Shown in pieces: positions 15,013 through 25,700 of a stretch of 64,000 nucleotides of DNA. The notes beneath the pieces are model-generated. The model ran no database searches, was not told the origin of the DNA, and worked only from the letters and a program-made list of their open reading frames with translations. The position numbers and the translations under genes were made by a program. Position 1 is the stretch's first letter. The number at the start of each line of letters is the position of its first letter. The stretch is from Bacteroidota bacterium (GTDB lineage: Bacteria; Bacteroidota; Bacteroidia; Chitinophagales; Chitinophagaceae), in NCBI GenBank assembly GCA_023417815.1, contig JAEZEI010000068.1:1-64000 (forward strand). The letters run 5' to 3'.

Positions 15013-16893
15013 TTATGGCGTTAGGGGGTTAGTTAGAAGTTCTTTTATTTTACCTAACTCAAGTTTCAGTGCATCATTTTCCTTCTTTAACTCGATCATA
15101 TAAATTGTAAGTTCTTCTATCTTTTCCATTTGTTTGGCAAACATGATATTCATATCAATTCCACCTTCTTTAACCAATTCCTCAGCAGATGGAATTCCTG
15201 GTAAATGCTTGTGTTTCTTAATAAACTGTTCAAGTTTATAAAGGTCTAATAGCTTGTAATCTGATTCAAAAACATGATCTGCCCAATGAGTGCTTGATTT
15301 CAAAGTAGCTTTTATTTTTTCAGTTAATATACCTTCTGCTACATACAATTTGTAACCAGAGGGGGTACTTGATATGCCAGTTCCAATTATTATTCCCCCA
15401 CTGTTTAAATTAGATATATTACCCGTTCCAATGCCGGATTGAGCCCAGAAAAATTCTCCTCCTGTCGATAATTGATAAGGCTGAGAAGATGTCCCTAAAC
15501 CAGAAATTGTTATTCCTGAACCAGCAATCAGGTGCGTTTCAGAACCATCCGCTGGTTCGATATCGCTAACAAGAATTACATTTCCAGACCCATCGACTGT
15601 AAGTTGGGTTCCATTTGAAGGTGCTGCTATGGAGCTACTTGTCAATTGCGTAAACTTTAATCCTGATACTCCTACCGTAGTACTATTTAATTCAAGTCTA
15701 GCAGAAGGTGATGTTGTTCCAATTCCAACATTAACCTGCTGAGGCCCTGTACCTCCTAACACAAGACTGCGACTTGTGGAAACTTTTGCATTAAATCCAA
15801 TAGCTGTGGCATTAGTTAAATTATTAGACATTACATCCGCACTTTGTCCAATAGTTGTATTGTATGAGCCAGTAGTATTAGTGGGCATCCCATAATATCC
15901 AATTGCAGTATTTCCTGAACCTGTTGTGTTGTTATACAATGCTAATGAACCAAGAACTGAATTGTCATTTCCCGTTGTGTTCTGATGAACTGCATGAGAG
16001 CCTATTGAGACATTTCTAATTCCTGAAGTATTATTAAACATTGATTTTGTACCAATGGCAGAATTATCACGTCCCGTTGTATTCAAAGTAAGGGAATAGG
16101 CACCAATTGCAGTATTATCAATCGCTGTAGTATTTGAATTTAATGAGGCATAGCCTATTGCAGTATTATCGATTCCTGACGAGGATTCATTTCCAGCATT
16201 ATTTCCAATGAAAATGCTTGTTGTTGGACCATAAATTGCTAATCTTCCAGAAAGTGTTATTCTCATTCGCGGTGAATTATTGGTTTTAAATACCAAATCT
16301 TGGGCGTCAGTTGTACCAATAAAATTTATTCCTGCTGTTGTACCAGCATTACCTGTCAATCCCCATGAATTTAATGTCGGATATTGCCATGTTGCAAAAC
16401 CATTATTATCACTGGTGAGAATTTTGCCAGAACCAGCGCCTGAAGACATTAGAAATGTTGATGCAGATAATCCGCCAGAGAATAAACCATTTCCTATAAC
16501 ATGTAGCTTCTCTGTTGGAGAATTAGTACCAAATCCAATATTCCCATTATCCAAAACCCTGAATAATTCAATCCCAGAGAAGTTTTGAATGAGTAAAGCT
16601 GAAGTTGTGCCTGTTGTGCCGCTACCGTTAATATGCAATTTTGCTTGTGGTAAAGCATTGCCAATACCTATAAATCCTGCATTATTTAAAAACAAATACT
16701 CCGATGAACTCTTTTTAAACCTAAAGGTAAACTCGGACCCAAGATCTATGGATGTATTCATATTAAGAATACCTCCAATACCCACCGAGGATGAAGTTGG
16801 TTTATTTAAACCATTTGTTGCCGAATTTATATTTTGGGAATTAATAGAAGAATAGAAGAAAATCCCTCCCATTGCCAAAAGGAATTTATACAT
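15013..16893 (-). CDS. Secreted repeat protein with YadA-head-like repeats and C-terminal coiled coil
   Basis: 626 residues with an N-terminal signal peptide. Between residues about 228 and 370 a unit of 22-23 residues repeats six or seven times around the core DNTAIGYASLNSNTT. The spaced AIG/SIG motifs resemble the left-handed beta-roll heads of YadA-type trimeric adhesins. IGIGNALPQAKLHI and VGIGTTSPSARLEL are typical of Bacteroidota fibre-like proteins. The C-terminus (about 545-626) has KLEQFIKKHKHLPGIPSAEE and then a coiled coil, possibly a trimerisation or self-processing region. It has no standard T9SS C-terminal domain. It is probably a surface fibre, and the neighbouring protease may act with or on it (inference). 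Confidence 0.75.
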   Translation of the reverse strand: MYKFLLAMGGIFFYSSINSQNINSATNGLNKPTSSSVGIGGILNMNTSIDLGSEFTFRFKKSSSEYLFLNNAGFIGIGNALPQAKLHINGSGTTGTTSALLIQNFSGIELFRVLDNGNIGFGTNSPTEKLHVIGNGLFSGGLSASTFLMSSGAGSGKILTSDNNGFATWQYPTLNSWGLTGNAGTTAGINFIGTTDAQDLVFKTNNSPRMRITLSGRLAIYGPTTSIFIGNNAGNESSSGIDNTAIGYASLNSNTTAIDNTAIGAYSLTLNTTGRDNSAIGTKSMFNNTSGIRNVSIGSHAVHQNTTGNDNSVLGSLALYNNTTGSGNTAIGYYGMPTNTTGSYNTTIGQSADVMSNNLTNATAIGFNAKVSTSRSLVLGGTGPQQVNVGIGTTSPSARLELNSTTVGVSGLKFTQLTSSSIAAPSNGTQLTVDGSGNVILVSDIEPADGSETHLIAGSGITISGLGTSSQPYQLSTGGEFFWAQSGIGTGNISNLNSGGIIIGTGISSTPSGYKLYVAEGILTEKIKATLKSSTHWADHVFESDYKLLDLYKLEQFIKKHKHLPGIPSAEELVKEGGIDMNIMFAKQMEKIEELTIYMIELKKENDALKLELGKIKELLTNPLTP

Positions 16894-17085
16894 AACAGTA
16901 TATTTAAAAGGTGATAGTAAATCTTGGGTATTGTAATTTTAGAACAAATAAATAAACAATACAACCGTATAAATACGGAATTTATAAAGACTGGCTTTAT
17001 TAATACCTTCATATTTAAATTAGAAGAATCTATAAATGTATTTAATGACTGTTTCGCTTCATTTGTAAATTTAACTACCGTTTGC

Positions 17086-18021
17086 ATGCCCGAGCTTTCT
17101 ATTATAGCGCCATTATTGAATGAAGAAAAGAATGTACAAGAACTTTACGCACGGCTCAAAACGACTATATTAAACCTTAATGCAAGCCATGAAATAATCT
17201 TTGTTGATGACGGAAGTACAGATAATACACTGTTAGTGGTTGAAAAAATTGCAGATGAAGATCCAAACTTTAAGTATATAAGTTTCAGCAGGAACTTCGG
17301 TCATCAACAGGCCATGTTTGCGGGGCTGGAAAAATGTACAGGTGAAAGAATCGTATTTATTGATGGGGATCTCCAGGATCCTCCTGAATTAATAGAATCC
17401 CTTTATCATAAAATGAATGAGGGCTTTGACGTGGTATATGCAAAAAGAATGTCCAGGCAAGGTGAATCATTTTTTAAGTTGCTTACTGCAAAGATTTTTT
17501 ATCGCTTGCTGAATAAAATCACTTCAATTAATATTCCTCTTGATACCGGGGACTATAGAATAATCAGCAGGAGGGTGGCAGTTCAGCTTCTCAAAATGAA
17601 TGACCATATTAAGTTTCTGCGCGGACAAATTGCATGGCTTGGTTTCAGGGAAGAATTCGTTTCATACAACAGGGAAAAAAGAAAGAATGGAAAATCCAAT
17701 TTCCCCTATACTTCAATGTTCAGATTTGCATTTGATGGAATTACCGGCTTTTCCACCATTCCACTAAAGATCGCAAGCATACTAGGCATAATCATTTCCA
17801 TCTTTGCATTTCTCCTGATCATTTATGTGATATTGGCAAAAGTTGCATGGGGACAAACCATAACAGGCTGGGCGTCTATAATGGTAACCATTCTTTTTCT
17901 TGGTGGAATTCAACTTTTAAGCCTGGGAATAATTGGAGAATATATAAGCAGGATAAACGATTCTACTCGAAATCGTCAACTATATATAATTGATAAAACA
18001 AACCTGGAAAAAACTACTTGA
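17086..18021 (+). CDS. Glycosyltransferase family 2, polyprenyl-phosphate sugar transferase (GtrB/ArnC/DPM type)
   Basis: 311 residues from the ATG at 17086, giving the normal start MPELSIIAPLLNEEKN. The GT-A catalytic domain (1 to about 230) has FVDDGSTDNT for nucleotide binding and DGDLQDPPELI as the DxD site. Two C-terminal membrane spans (about 230-257 and 266-288) anchor it, the pattern of enzymes that load a sugar onto undecaprenyl phosphate for periplasmic use. The neighbouring YfhO-like protein could be the periplasmic transferase that spends it. Its end overlaps the convergent methyltransferase gene by 8 bases. Confidence 0.88.
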   Translation: MPELSIIAPLLNEEKNVQELYARLKTTILNLNASHEIIFVDDGSTDNTLLVVEKIADEDPNFKYISFSRNFGHQQAMFAGLEKCTGERIVFIDGDLQDPPELIESLYHKMNEGFDVVYAKRMSRQGESFFKLLTAKIFYRLLNKITSINIPLDTGDYRIISRRVAVQLLKMNDHIKFLRGQIAWLGFREEFVSYNREKRKNGKSNFPYTSMFRFAFDGITGFSTIPLKIASILGIIISIFAFLLIIYVILAKVAWGQTITGWASIMVTILFLGGIQLLSLGIIGEYISRINDSTRNRQLYIIDKTNLEKTT

Positions 18022-18721
18022 CTGCCTTGAAGTAATACTGGCCTCCTGCCGGCAACCAACCTAAATATTTTTCCAGTTTGATAATCCCTGAAAAGAAACT
18101 GGTTCTTGGAAAGAACAGGATAAATTTCAGCCTGGAAATTGAAAAGCCTGCTTTCTCAAGCAGTTTCCTGCAATAAATGTGATTTAACAGCTTTGCATCT
18201 TTGTCAAATGGGCAGGTATTCACAAGGTATCGTGTAACAGGATTAAAGGGATTGTGTTCAAAAACATATAATCTTCCCTTCGGCCTTAATACCCTGTATG
18301 CCTCCTTCAAAAAATTGTGATGAAGAGAAGTGTCTATGTGGTGAAGCACAGCTGCTACAAAAACAATATCAAAGCTATTATCAGGAAAAGGAATTGTATC
18401 GCCATTGTACACCTCAAACTTTGTATTGGGAATATTTTTGCTTTTAGCTTCTTCTATGCTCTTTATTGAAATATCTATCGCATCAATTCTCCACCCTGGC
18501 CTGTATTTGTAAAAGAACAGTTCTGTAACACCATCACCACAGCCAAGATCAAGAAGTGATCTTTCACCATCTTCTTCTTTTATTAATTCCAACACCTTAT
18601 TTTCTGCGAAATAATAACTATCAGCTCCACTAAATGCTAAATTTTCAGAATGAACCTTCCTGTAATTACTTGCGTAGGAATCAAAATCATCAAATTTTCG
18701 GTTATTCATAAATGGCAACAA
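18014..18721 (-). CDS. SAM-dependent methyltransferase (class I, Methyltransf_11 type)
   Basis: 235 residues (231 if it starts at the second ATG at 18709). Motif I is LLDLGCGDG (about 57-65), then the acidic IDAIDIS strand, the NGDTIPFPDNSFDIVF post-motif and LRPKGRLYVFEHNP. The substrate is unknown; the setting between a sugar transferase and a YfhO-like protein suggests modification of a glycan or lipid carrier product. It is transcribed divergently from the YfhO-like gene, 14 bases away. Confidence 0.85.
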   Translation of the reverse strand: MLPFMNNRKFDDFDSYASNYRKVHSENLAFSGADSYYFAENKVLELIKEEDGERSLLDLGCGDGVTELFFYKYRPGWRIDAIDISIKSIEEAKSKNIPNTKFEVYNGDTIPFPDNSFDIVFVAAVLHHIDTSLHHNFLKEAYRVLRPKGRLYVFEHNPFNPVTRYLVNTCPFDKDAKLLNHIYCRKLLEKAGFSISRLKFILFFPRTSFFSGIIKLEKYLGWLPAGGQYYFKAVK

Positions 18722-18735
18722 TGTATTTTTAAACT

Positions 18736-20820
18736 ATGCAATTTTACGGTTATAGGTATAGGAATGATCTTAAAACATTCCTGTTTTTCTTTTTAGTATT
18801 GATAATTTCCTATTTACCTGTCTCAAGTTTTCTCTTTTTCATTAAGAATGATGCATTCAATGGATATTTTCCTTCTAAATTTTTCATAAGTGAATCCTTG
18901 AACGACGGGTATCTTCCTTTATGGAACCCTTATATCAATTATGGATTGCCCCAGTACAGTGATATGAACAGCGGCTTCTGGAGCCCGATCACCTGGTTAA
19001 TTGCCTTTACAACAGGTTATAACGCCTATTCATTTACTATAGAACTATTAATCTACATACTTCTTTCCGGTATAGGAATGAATTTTATGTGCATGAAATT
19101 AGGCCTTGAAAGAAAGATATCCCTTTTGGCTGGAGTTTCATATATGTGCAGTGGTTACATGGTAGGTCACTTACAGCATTTTAACTGGATAAGCGGGGCG
19201 GCTTTCCTGCCTTTTTCCGTTGCTTATTTAAATGTTCTGAATAAAAAATTAAGTACCAAAAACCTTCTGCTTGCCGGCATATTTCTCTACCTGTTGATTG
19301 CTTCATCACATCCAGGAATACTTATTGGTGCATTTTATTTTTTTATTGCATTCCTGGCATACCTGTACTTTTTAAAGATCCCGAAAGTTGGACTGAAAAA
19401 ATATTCAACTGATTTCATTAAAAAATATGCAGCCTTACTTCTTATTGTTATCATTCTCTCTACTGGTCTGATACTGGGATACTCTGAAATTATACCATTT
19501 TTTACAAGGGGTGAAAAAATTGCTGACCCATATAATCTTCACTTTTTAAGAATTCAGAATGCAATATCCTTACTGCTACCTTTTAGCGTGATGAAGAACG
19601 ATGCATTTTTTATTTCAGATTTATCAATGAGGAATTTATATATAGGATTACCCTTCCTGGTATTCTTTTTATATGCACTTGTTCAGAAAAAAAGTAAACT
19701 CCAAAAGTTTCTTTTATATGCTGGTTTGTTTTATGTGCTGATTTCTTTTCACAGTCCAATTAGTAGGTTTATCAATTCAAGCATTCCCCTTTTTGGATAC
19801 ATACGTTTAAAAGGTGAATTTGTAATTTTTATAATTTTTGGTTTCAATCTTCTTTCAGCAATTGAACTAAATAAGTATGTTCATTCTTCTGATCCTTTAC
19901 CAAATAAGCTTAAAATCATTTGGTACCTGGTTTCGGCTTTCCTTATTGCAATTACATTTTGGGCAGTTATAACCATATTAAATACCCATAGTAGCGTTAT
20001 CTATAAACTGGACAAAATATCCAGCCTGGATTCGACATCACTGAAACTAAAATACTTCGTAGATAATATCTCCTTTCATGATACTATTATAATCCAGGGT
20101 TCAATTCAAATTTTCATCATTTTACTGTTAGGGAAAAGTCTCCTGCAGAGAAACACCACTTTGCTCTTTAGAATTATTGTCCTGGATCTGGTACTTGCTA
20201 CCTTGCTAAATGTACCTTTTACAGGGGTCGGGAAAGCTTCAGTTGCAGAGGTTCAGACTGTTTTAAATAAGTCTCCCAAAGGAATTGTTATTCCACCTTT
20301 AGTAATAAGTAAAGCCGATACTATTTCAGAAAATGAAACTGGACTGGTAGGAAACTGGTCATTTTACAACAAAACAATCGGACCAGAGAAAAAGGCTTTT
20401 TATCCTGTTGAACTATACACTTCGGCAAAAATCTTTAATCCGGTTAACAATCTAAATGACAGGCCACTTGCATTTTGCACATCGGTTAAGGGTTGTGATG
20501 AAATTATTATTAAAGAGTTCACAGGTAATAAAATTACCATAGATATTAGATCGGCGGATAAAGACACCTTGGTCTATAGGCAAAGTTATTATCCCAATTG
20601 GGTTATAATTAAGAATGATAAAAAGGAAGCTCCTTTAAAATTTAAGGAGGCATTCCTGGCAACTGAAGTACACCCTGGTAAAACCCATTTGACATTCAAA
20701 TTTGTACCTACACATATAAAAGCAGGAATGCTGATATGTGCAATTTCGCTATTGATAAGTTTTATTATAATTCTGGCGAAGAGGCGCCACAAGCTGAAGG
20801 GGGAACCATTTGAAACCTAG
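18736..20820 (+). CDS. YfhO-like multispanning membrane protein, probable GT-C-type glycosyltransferase
   Basis: 694 residues with about a dozen predicted membrane spans. The first loop has GYLPLWNPYINYGLPQYSD, a pattern of YfhO and related GT-C proteins in which acidic residues near the first span are catalytic. A soluble C-terminal part (about 555-655) with YRQSYYPNWVIIKNDKKEAP and a KTHLTFKFVP strand is the usual YfhO ending, followed by a last span. It would use a polyprenyl-phosphate sugar on the outer face of the inner membrane, in line with the upstream GT2 gene. Low sequence conservation makes the acceptor impossible to name. Confidence 0.7.
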   Translation: MQFYGYRYRNDLKTFLFFFLVLIISYLPVSSFLFFIKNDAFNGYFPSKFFISESLNDGYLPLWNPYINYGLPQYSDMNSGFWSPITWLIAFTTGYNAYSFTIELLIYILLSGIGMNFMCMKLGLERKISLLAGVSYMCSGYMVGHLQHFNWISGAAFLPFSVAYLNVLNKKLSTKNLLLAGIFLYLLIASSHPGILIGAFYFFIAFLAYLYFLKIPKVGLKKYSTDFIKKYAALLLIVIILSTGLILGYSEIIPFFTRGEKIADPYNLHFLRIQNAISLLLPFSVMKNDAFFISDLSMRNLYIGLPFLVFFLYALVQKKSKLQKFLLYAGLFYVLISFHSPISRFINSSIPLFGYIRLKGEFVIFIIFGFNLLSAIELNKYVHSSDPLPNKLKIIWYLVSAFLIAITFWAVITILNTHSSVIYKLDKISSLDSTSLKLKYFVDNISFHDTIIIQGSIQIFIILLLGKSLLQRNTTLLFRIIVLDLVLATLLNVPFTGVGKASVAEVQTVLNKSPKGIVIPPLVISKADTISENETGLVGNWSFYNKTIGPEKKAFYPVELYTSAKIFNPVNNLNDRPLAFCTSVKGCDEIIIKEFTGNKITIDIRSADKDTLVYRQSYYPNWVIIKNDKKEAPLKFKEAFLATEVHPGKTHLTFKFVPTHIKAGMLICAISLLISFIIILAKRRHKLKGEPFET

Positions 20821-22649
20821 ATTATTTTCCCTTTCATAGCCGAAGAAACAGCTTCATCCATAACCCGTTCCGCATAAGGACGGGAAATCTCATTCAGTTC
20901 TTCGATCTTTTTATGAATAAGATCTTTATCATTCATGGTTAGAGATAACTGAAGGGCCTGCATAGCCCCCGCGGTCGAGAGAAGTTCTTCCTGGGTAAGG
21001 TAGGAATTGTTCTTCTGCAGGAATTTTTCTGTAGTGGTCAATAATTGTTCTCCTTCTGACGCTGCTTCAGCAAGTGCCCTGGCCGAAATATCCTCCTGCG
21101 CATGTTCAATGGAATCGAGCAGCATTTTCTCCACGTCTTCATCAGTGATACCGTATTGCGGTTTAACCTCAATACTTTGTGCCACTCCGCTTCTTATTTC
21201 CGTAGCACTAACTGTAAGAATGCCATCTGCATTGATCAGGAATTTAATTTCCACTTTGGGCAAACCAGCGGGCATTGCAGGTATCCCCGTCAGATTGAAT
21301 TCTGCCAGTTTCCTGTTATCCTTTACCAGGTCCCGTTCACCCTGGAAAACACTGACCCTAATACCAGACTGGCCATCTACTTGTGTGGTATATTGCCTGG
21401 CAGCACCGGAAGGAATTTTACTGTTTCGTGGAATAAGTACTTCCATTAACCCACCGCTCGTTTCAATTCCCAAACTAAGTGGGGTGATGTCAAGTAAAAG
21501 ATATTCTTTATTGTTCCCTGCAAGCACATCAGCCTGTACGGCGGCACCTAAAGCAACCACCTCATCGGGGTTCAACTCGTCATGTACCGGCCTACCAAAG
21601 AACTCACTCACCATCTTCTTCACCAATGGAACCCGGGTGCTTCCTCCCACCATGATCACTTCATCAATGTTCGCTGTTTGCAAACCGGCATCTTTAAGCG
21701 CATTCCTGCAGGAATCAATCGTACGCTGCACCAGCGGGCTTATCAATGCTTCAAAGCGGTCTTTAGTAATTTTAATTTTATGGCCGGCTGCTTCGGCTTC
21801 ATAGGTGAAGTTGGATGATAAATGTTTCTTGGCTTCTTCTGCAAGCAACCGAAGTTCACTTTCATTTCCTGCGATGCCGTACTCCTGAGACCAGTATTTT
21901 ACAATCAGCCTGTCCATATCGTCTCCACCCAGGATGGTGTCTCCATGCGTAGAGATCACATCAAAGACACCGTCATGGATCCTTAACACAGAAACATCGA
22001 AAGTGCCGCCACCAAGGTCATATACCGCAACGGTCCGGTTTGTCGATTTATCCAGGCCTATACCATATGCCAGGCTTGCTGCAGTGGGTTCATTGATTAT
22101 CCGGAGTACATCAAGTCCTGCCAGTTTCCCGGCATCACGTGTGGCTTGCCTCTGTGCATCATTAAAATAAGCCGGAACAGTGATCACAGCCCTTGTTACC
22201 GGTGCTTTCAGGATATGCTCTGCACGGGTTTTAAGTTCTTTAAGAATAAAGGATGACAGATCAACAGGCGAATAGAAGCGGTCGCCAACCTGCACCTTTA
22301 CAAGCTCCTCTGCATCTGTTTCAATTATTTTATAGGACAGGAAAGAAGATGTTTCTTTGATGTCATTAAAACTTCTGCCCATCAGCCTCTTGGCAGAGAA
22401 GATAGTTCGTTCCGGTTCTGCCAGTAAATGTTGTCTTGCCTGATCCCCCACCACGACCCCGTTCTGATGATCAAAATAAACAAGAGAAGGAACCAGTGAA
22501 CTGTTATCAAATTCTTTCAATACCACCGGATTTTGGGACTCAGGGTGCATAATTGCGATTAGACTGTTGGTGGTGCCCAGGTCTATACCCACTATCATTT
22601 CATCTTTCTGGAGACTTCCGGTTACGAGGTTTATTCCGATCCTTGCCAT
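20817..22649 (-). CDS. hscA: Hsp70-family chaperone, HscA-like (Fe-S cluster assembly)
   Basis: 610 residues, the length of HscA (about 616) and shorter than DnaK (about 640). The ATPase domain has VGIDLGTTNSLIA, VPAYFNDAQRQATRDA and VYDLGGGTFDVSVL; the substrate domain begins ITPLSLGIETSGGLMEVLI. The N-terminal extension ahead of VGIDLGTT (about 18 residues: RIGINLVTGSLQKDE) and the short lid favour HscA, which helps release clusters from the IscU scaffold. hscB, iscU and fdx are not adjacent; a cysteine desulfurase lies at 46.8 kb. It could instead be a second DnaK-like protein. Confidence 0.78.
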   Translation of the reverse strand: MARIGINLVTGSLQKDEMIVGIDLGTTNSLIAIMHPESQNPVVLKEFDNSSLVPSLVYFDHQNGVVVGDQARQHLLAEPERTIFSAKRLMGRSFNDIKETSSFLSYKIIETDAEELVKVQVGDRFYSPVDLSSFILKELKTRAEHILKAPVTRAVITVPAYFNDAQRQATRDAGKLAGLDVLRIINEPTAASLAYGIGLDKSTNRTVAVYDLGGGTFDVSVLRIHDGVFDVISTHGDTILGGDDMDRLIVKYWSQEYGIAGNESELRLLAEEAKKHLSSNFTYEAEAAGHKIKITKDRFEALISPLVQRTIDSCRNALKDAGLQTANIDEVIMVGGSTRVPLVKKMVSEFFGRPVHDELNPDEVVALGAAVQADVLAGNNKEYLLLDITPLSLGIETSGGLMEVLIPRNSKIPSGAARQYTTQVDGQSGIRVSVFQGERDLVKDNRKLAEFNLTGIPAMPAGLPKVEIKFLINADGILTVSATEIRSGVAQSIEVKPQYGITDEDVEKMLLDSIEHAQEDISARALAEAASEGEQLLTTTEKFLQKNNSYLTQEELLSTAGAMQALQLSLTMNDKDLIHKKIEELNEISRPYAERVMDEAVSSAMKGKII

Positions 22650-22669
22650 AATTCATATTTTGCCAACCG

Positions 22670-22677
22670 CAAATTTA
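22670..22677 (-). promoter_or_regulatory. -7 element of the hscA promoter
   Basis: TAAATTTG on the minus strand, a perfect TAnnTTTG, ending about 20 bases before the hscA ATG. Confidence 0.6.
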
Positions 22678-22686
22678 CACAATAAA

Positions 22687-22713
22687 AAGGCTGTCTCTTT
22701 TGAAGACAGCCTT
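22687..22713 (-). terminator. Terminator after the PorU2-like gene
   Basis: A perfect 10-bp stem (22687-22696 with 22704-22713) with a 7-base loop. On the minus strand it continues as TTTTTATTG. It begins 23 bases after the protease stop. Confidence 0.9.
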
Positions 22714-22736
22714 TACGTATTTGCGAAAACCGGTAT

Positions 22737-25700
22737 TTAACGCATCAGGTACATTTTACCGTATCCCTTGTTGAAGTATTTGTCGGTATTGTCGCCCTCA
22801 GCCCTGAATTTATCCAGGCTTTTACCATTGAGATTAGTAAGTACCCTGTAGAGGTATACCCCGTTGGCCAGTTTCTGACCATACATATCAGTTCCATCCC
22901 ATTTGAATTCGGTGATATTTCTGCCTATATGAATAGGTCCAAGTTCATTCTGCGTGATCTCTCTTACAACCTTGCCCGTTACAGTCAGGATCTGGATTCT
23001 CATGTTCTGGGGAATCTGGCTTCCTGTTAATGTAAATACAAACGCGGTAGAGGTTGTGAATGGGTTAGGATAGTTGAGCAGGTTACTGATCATTGGTTTG
23101 TTTATAACCGTGAACACTACCCTGTATTCAATATTACCTGCATTATTGCCGGCAGCATCGCGGCCAGACACTATCAGTTCGTATTCTCCGTCCTCTGTAA
23201 AGAACGGTCTGAAATCTATACTTGCTGTATTATTCCCAGCGGCAAGGTTTGCAGGATGAAAGATCATTGTATCTCCAAAATGATAGGTACGAATTGTTTG
23301 TCCATCAGGGAACCGCACTTTAACAGTCAACAGGTTGGTGTCCTGCAATGCCATGAAACGATTCTCATCCTTCAGTTTGATATTAATGAAGGGCTTGGAA
23401 GAAACAATATCCCTGTTAAGTATATGCACTCCGTCAAACGTTACATCCAGGAGAGGATTGAACTTATCTGCCCGCACAAAGAAATCCTTGTACAATATAT
23501 TATTATAATGATACAGTTCGGGCTGATCGTTATCAGGATTGAACTCAATGAAGAGGGTATTCATTCCCGGGAAATTCTCTGTGGGGATAGAATAGCTAAC
23601 CACAAGGGTATCTCCTGCCACGAGTGATTTCCGTTTTGGAATATCAATTACATGGGGAACATTATTCCTGTCAGTTATGACAAACTTCACCTTCACTAGG
23701 CTATCAAAAGGTTCCTGGCTTATATTCTTGAATGCCAGGGCGAAATTTACCGGCTGACCCTGGTCGACCGTATCCTGGATATTGAAAAGAAGGTTTGGTG
23801 CCACAGCTCCTTCTGGTGCCATACGGGCATTGATCCTGAAATAATCCAGTTGATAAGGAGTTATATTCTTCGCATCCATATTCACCAACCTCAATTTCAG
23901 GTAAGGGTATGTTTGCGGGTCAACAAAATTCAGCGTAGTATCAAGCGCCTGCACAACGGTTGCCAGTCTCTCGGATGAGCCATCTGCACGTACACCCCAA
24001 ACTTCCACTACAGTGCTGTCTGTTTGCGGACCTGCATCAATAGTATGACCTCTCCAATGCATATCTGTCCATTCCACGGCAGGACCATATACAGCTGATT
24101 CAATAAATCCTTCGGTGAATGTTGTATTGAGCGCGAAGGCTTGCTCGATATGTGATGAATCTCCAGGGCCTACACGCTGGGTAGGTGCGTAACCCGGTAT
24201 TCCCTTCTGGTAAAAATAAAGGAATGGAAGGTGCTTGGTAAAACTATCGATCTCCGAAAATCCTATGGATTTAAGTTTATGGTAAAGTGAATTTCCTGAA
24301 CCCAGGGTAAGCGTATCATCCTTCCATTGCTGAATGAATGAGGTAGAGGCATTCTTATTTCCGAGGTTTGTAATCGCTACATAATGACCCGGAGGGATCA
24401 TATCCAGGAAATCCATTGCAGCTTTACGCGAAACAGCCGTGTTGTAAGGGAATTCAAAGAAGGCTCTTGATGTATCAGGCAGTATTGCTGCATTCACACA
24501 TACTTTCGCACTTCCATACATACCATTTGTTGTAGAAACGTTCCTGTTTCTCCATGGAGTAAGGGTAGTACTGTCGAATACATAAATCTGGATAGAATTA
24601 TAAACGCAACCATACATTTCCAGTTGGTCAAAGTCGCGGTTAACATTTATCCTGTCGTAATTATAGAATGGATATAAACCAGTTCTGAAAGTGAGGCTTC
24701 TTTCCACCCTGTTAAAAGTATACTGCCTGTTTGGCTGGAGTGTGATATTGTCGAAGGAATTAGCCTGCTGCTGGTAGTAATGCGATTGGTTGAATCCTTT
24801 GCTGCTATTGTTGAGGTAAACGAACGAGAATCCGTTCCAGATCTCCTGGGTTGAATTAACCGGCACCATGCTTACTCTCCAGTAATAAACAGTTTCATTG
24901 CTGAAAGTGAGGTTAGTCGGGGTAAACATCACCACACCCCCGGTACCTGAAGCAGTATAGGCTTTTTTCCATGGGGAATTGAAATGTATCGTAGTATCGA
25001 TCTCCATGTTATACTGGCGCATATCACTTAAAGGATTAGCCGTGTTTGCAATGAAGGTGATATTCTGCTGATTTACGATCGAGAAATTATATGGATAGGA
25101 AGGTCTGAGTTCGTCCTCGAATACATAGAATTCTTTAGTAACCGTATTGTTGGTTTCGTGCATTTCATCTACCTCGCTCTCTGAATCAAGGGTTACAATG
25201 ATCTGGTTAAGACCTTTGTCGGTAACAGGATTAATGGTAACTACCAGCTCAAGTGAATCTGAATACCTGATGCCTCGCACCTTATCATGGAACAGCGTTC
25301 TTACGGTATCGTTAGGAAGTTTACGTTTGATCGTTACAAAGATCGAATCATCAATAGCTTTACCAATATTCTGCATCTTCACCTTTACGCCAAAATTCAC
25401 ATCAGCCACTGAAATGATGTTCGGGCTAACCCTGATCATCGGTTCTTCCACCACATAATCAGGTTTCTCGCTATAATTGATCTTTATTGCCGGATCTCCA
25501 TGCAGGGCTACTTCTTCCAGGTGGATCCTGGTGTAATAGTCAAGATTCGGATTATTACCTCCGAGTTGCTGGATCACGTGCTTCACCTGGTTACCTACCG
25601 TGTTGCCATACATTGTTTTTGATAAGGCATTATAGAAAGCAACATTGTAAAAATTCAGGAATGGCGGGATACCGAAATGAGTATCTGCCATGAATCCGAT

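Noticed and set aside
16924..17085. N-terminal extension of the GT2 glycosyltransferase from a TTG
   Set aside because: The 54 extra residues are AT-rich and unlike the family; the ATG at 17086 gives the standard MPELSIIAPLLNEE start.
21007..21804. 265-codon open frame antisense to hscA
   Set aside because: Mirror frame of the Hsp70 gene with Ser/Thr/Ile-rich translation and no motif.
20817..22649. Main DnaK
   Set aside because: The protein is shorter than DnaK, has an N-terminal extension ahead of VGIDLGTT and no adjacent dnaJ or grpE; HscA fits better, though not with certainty.
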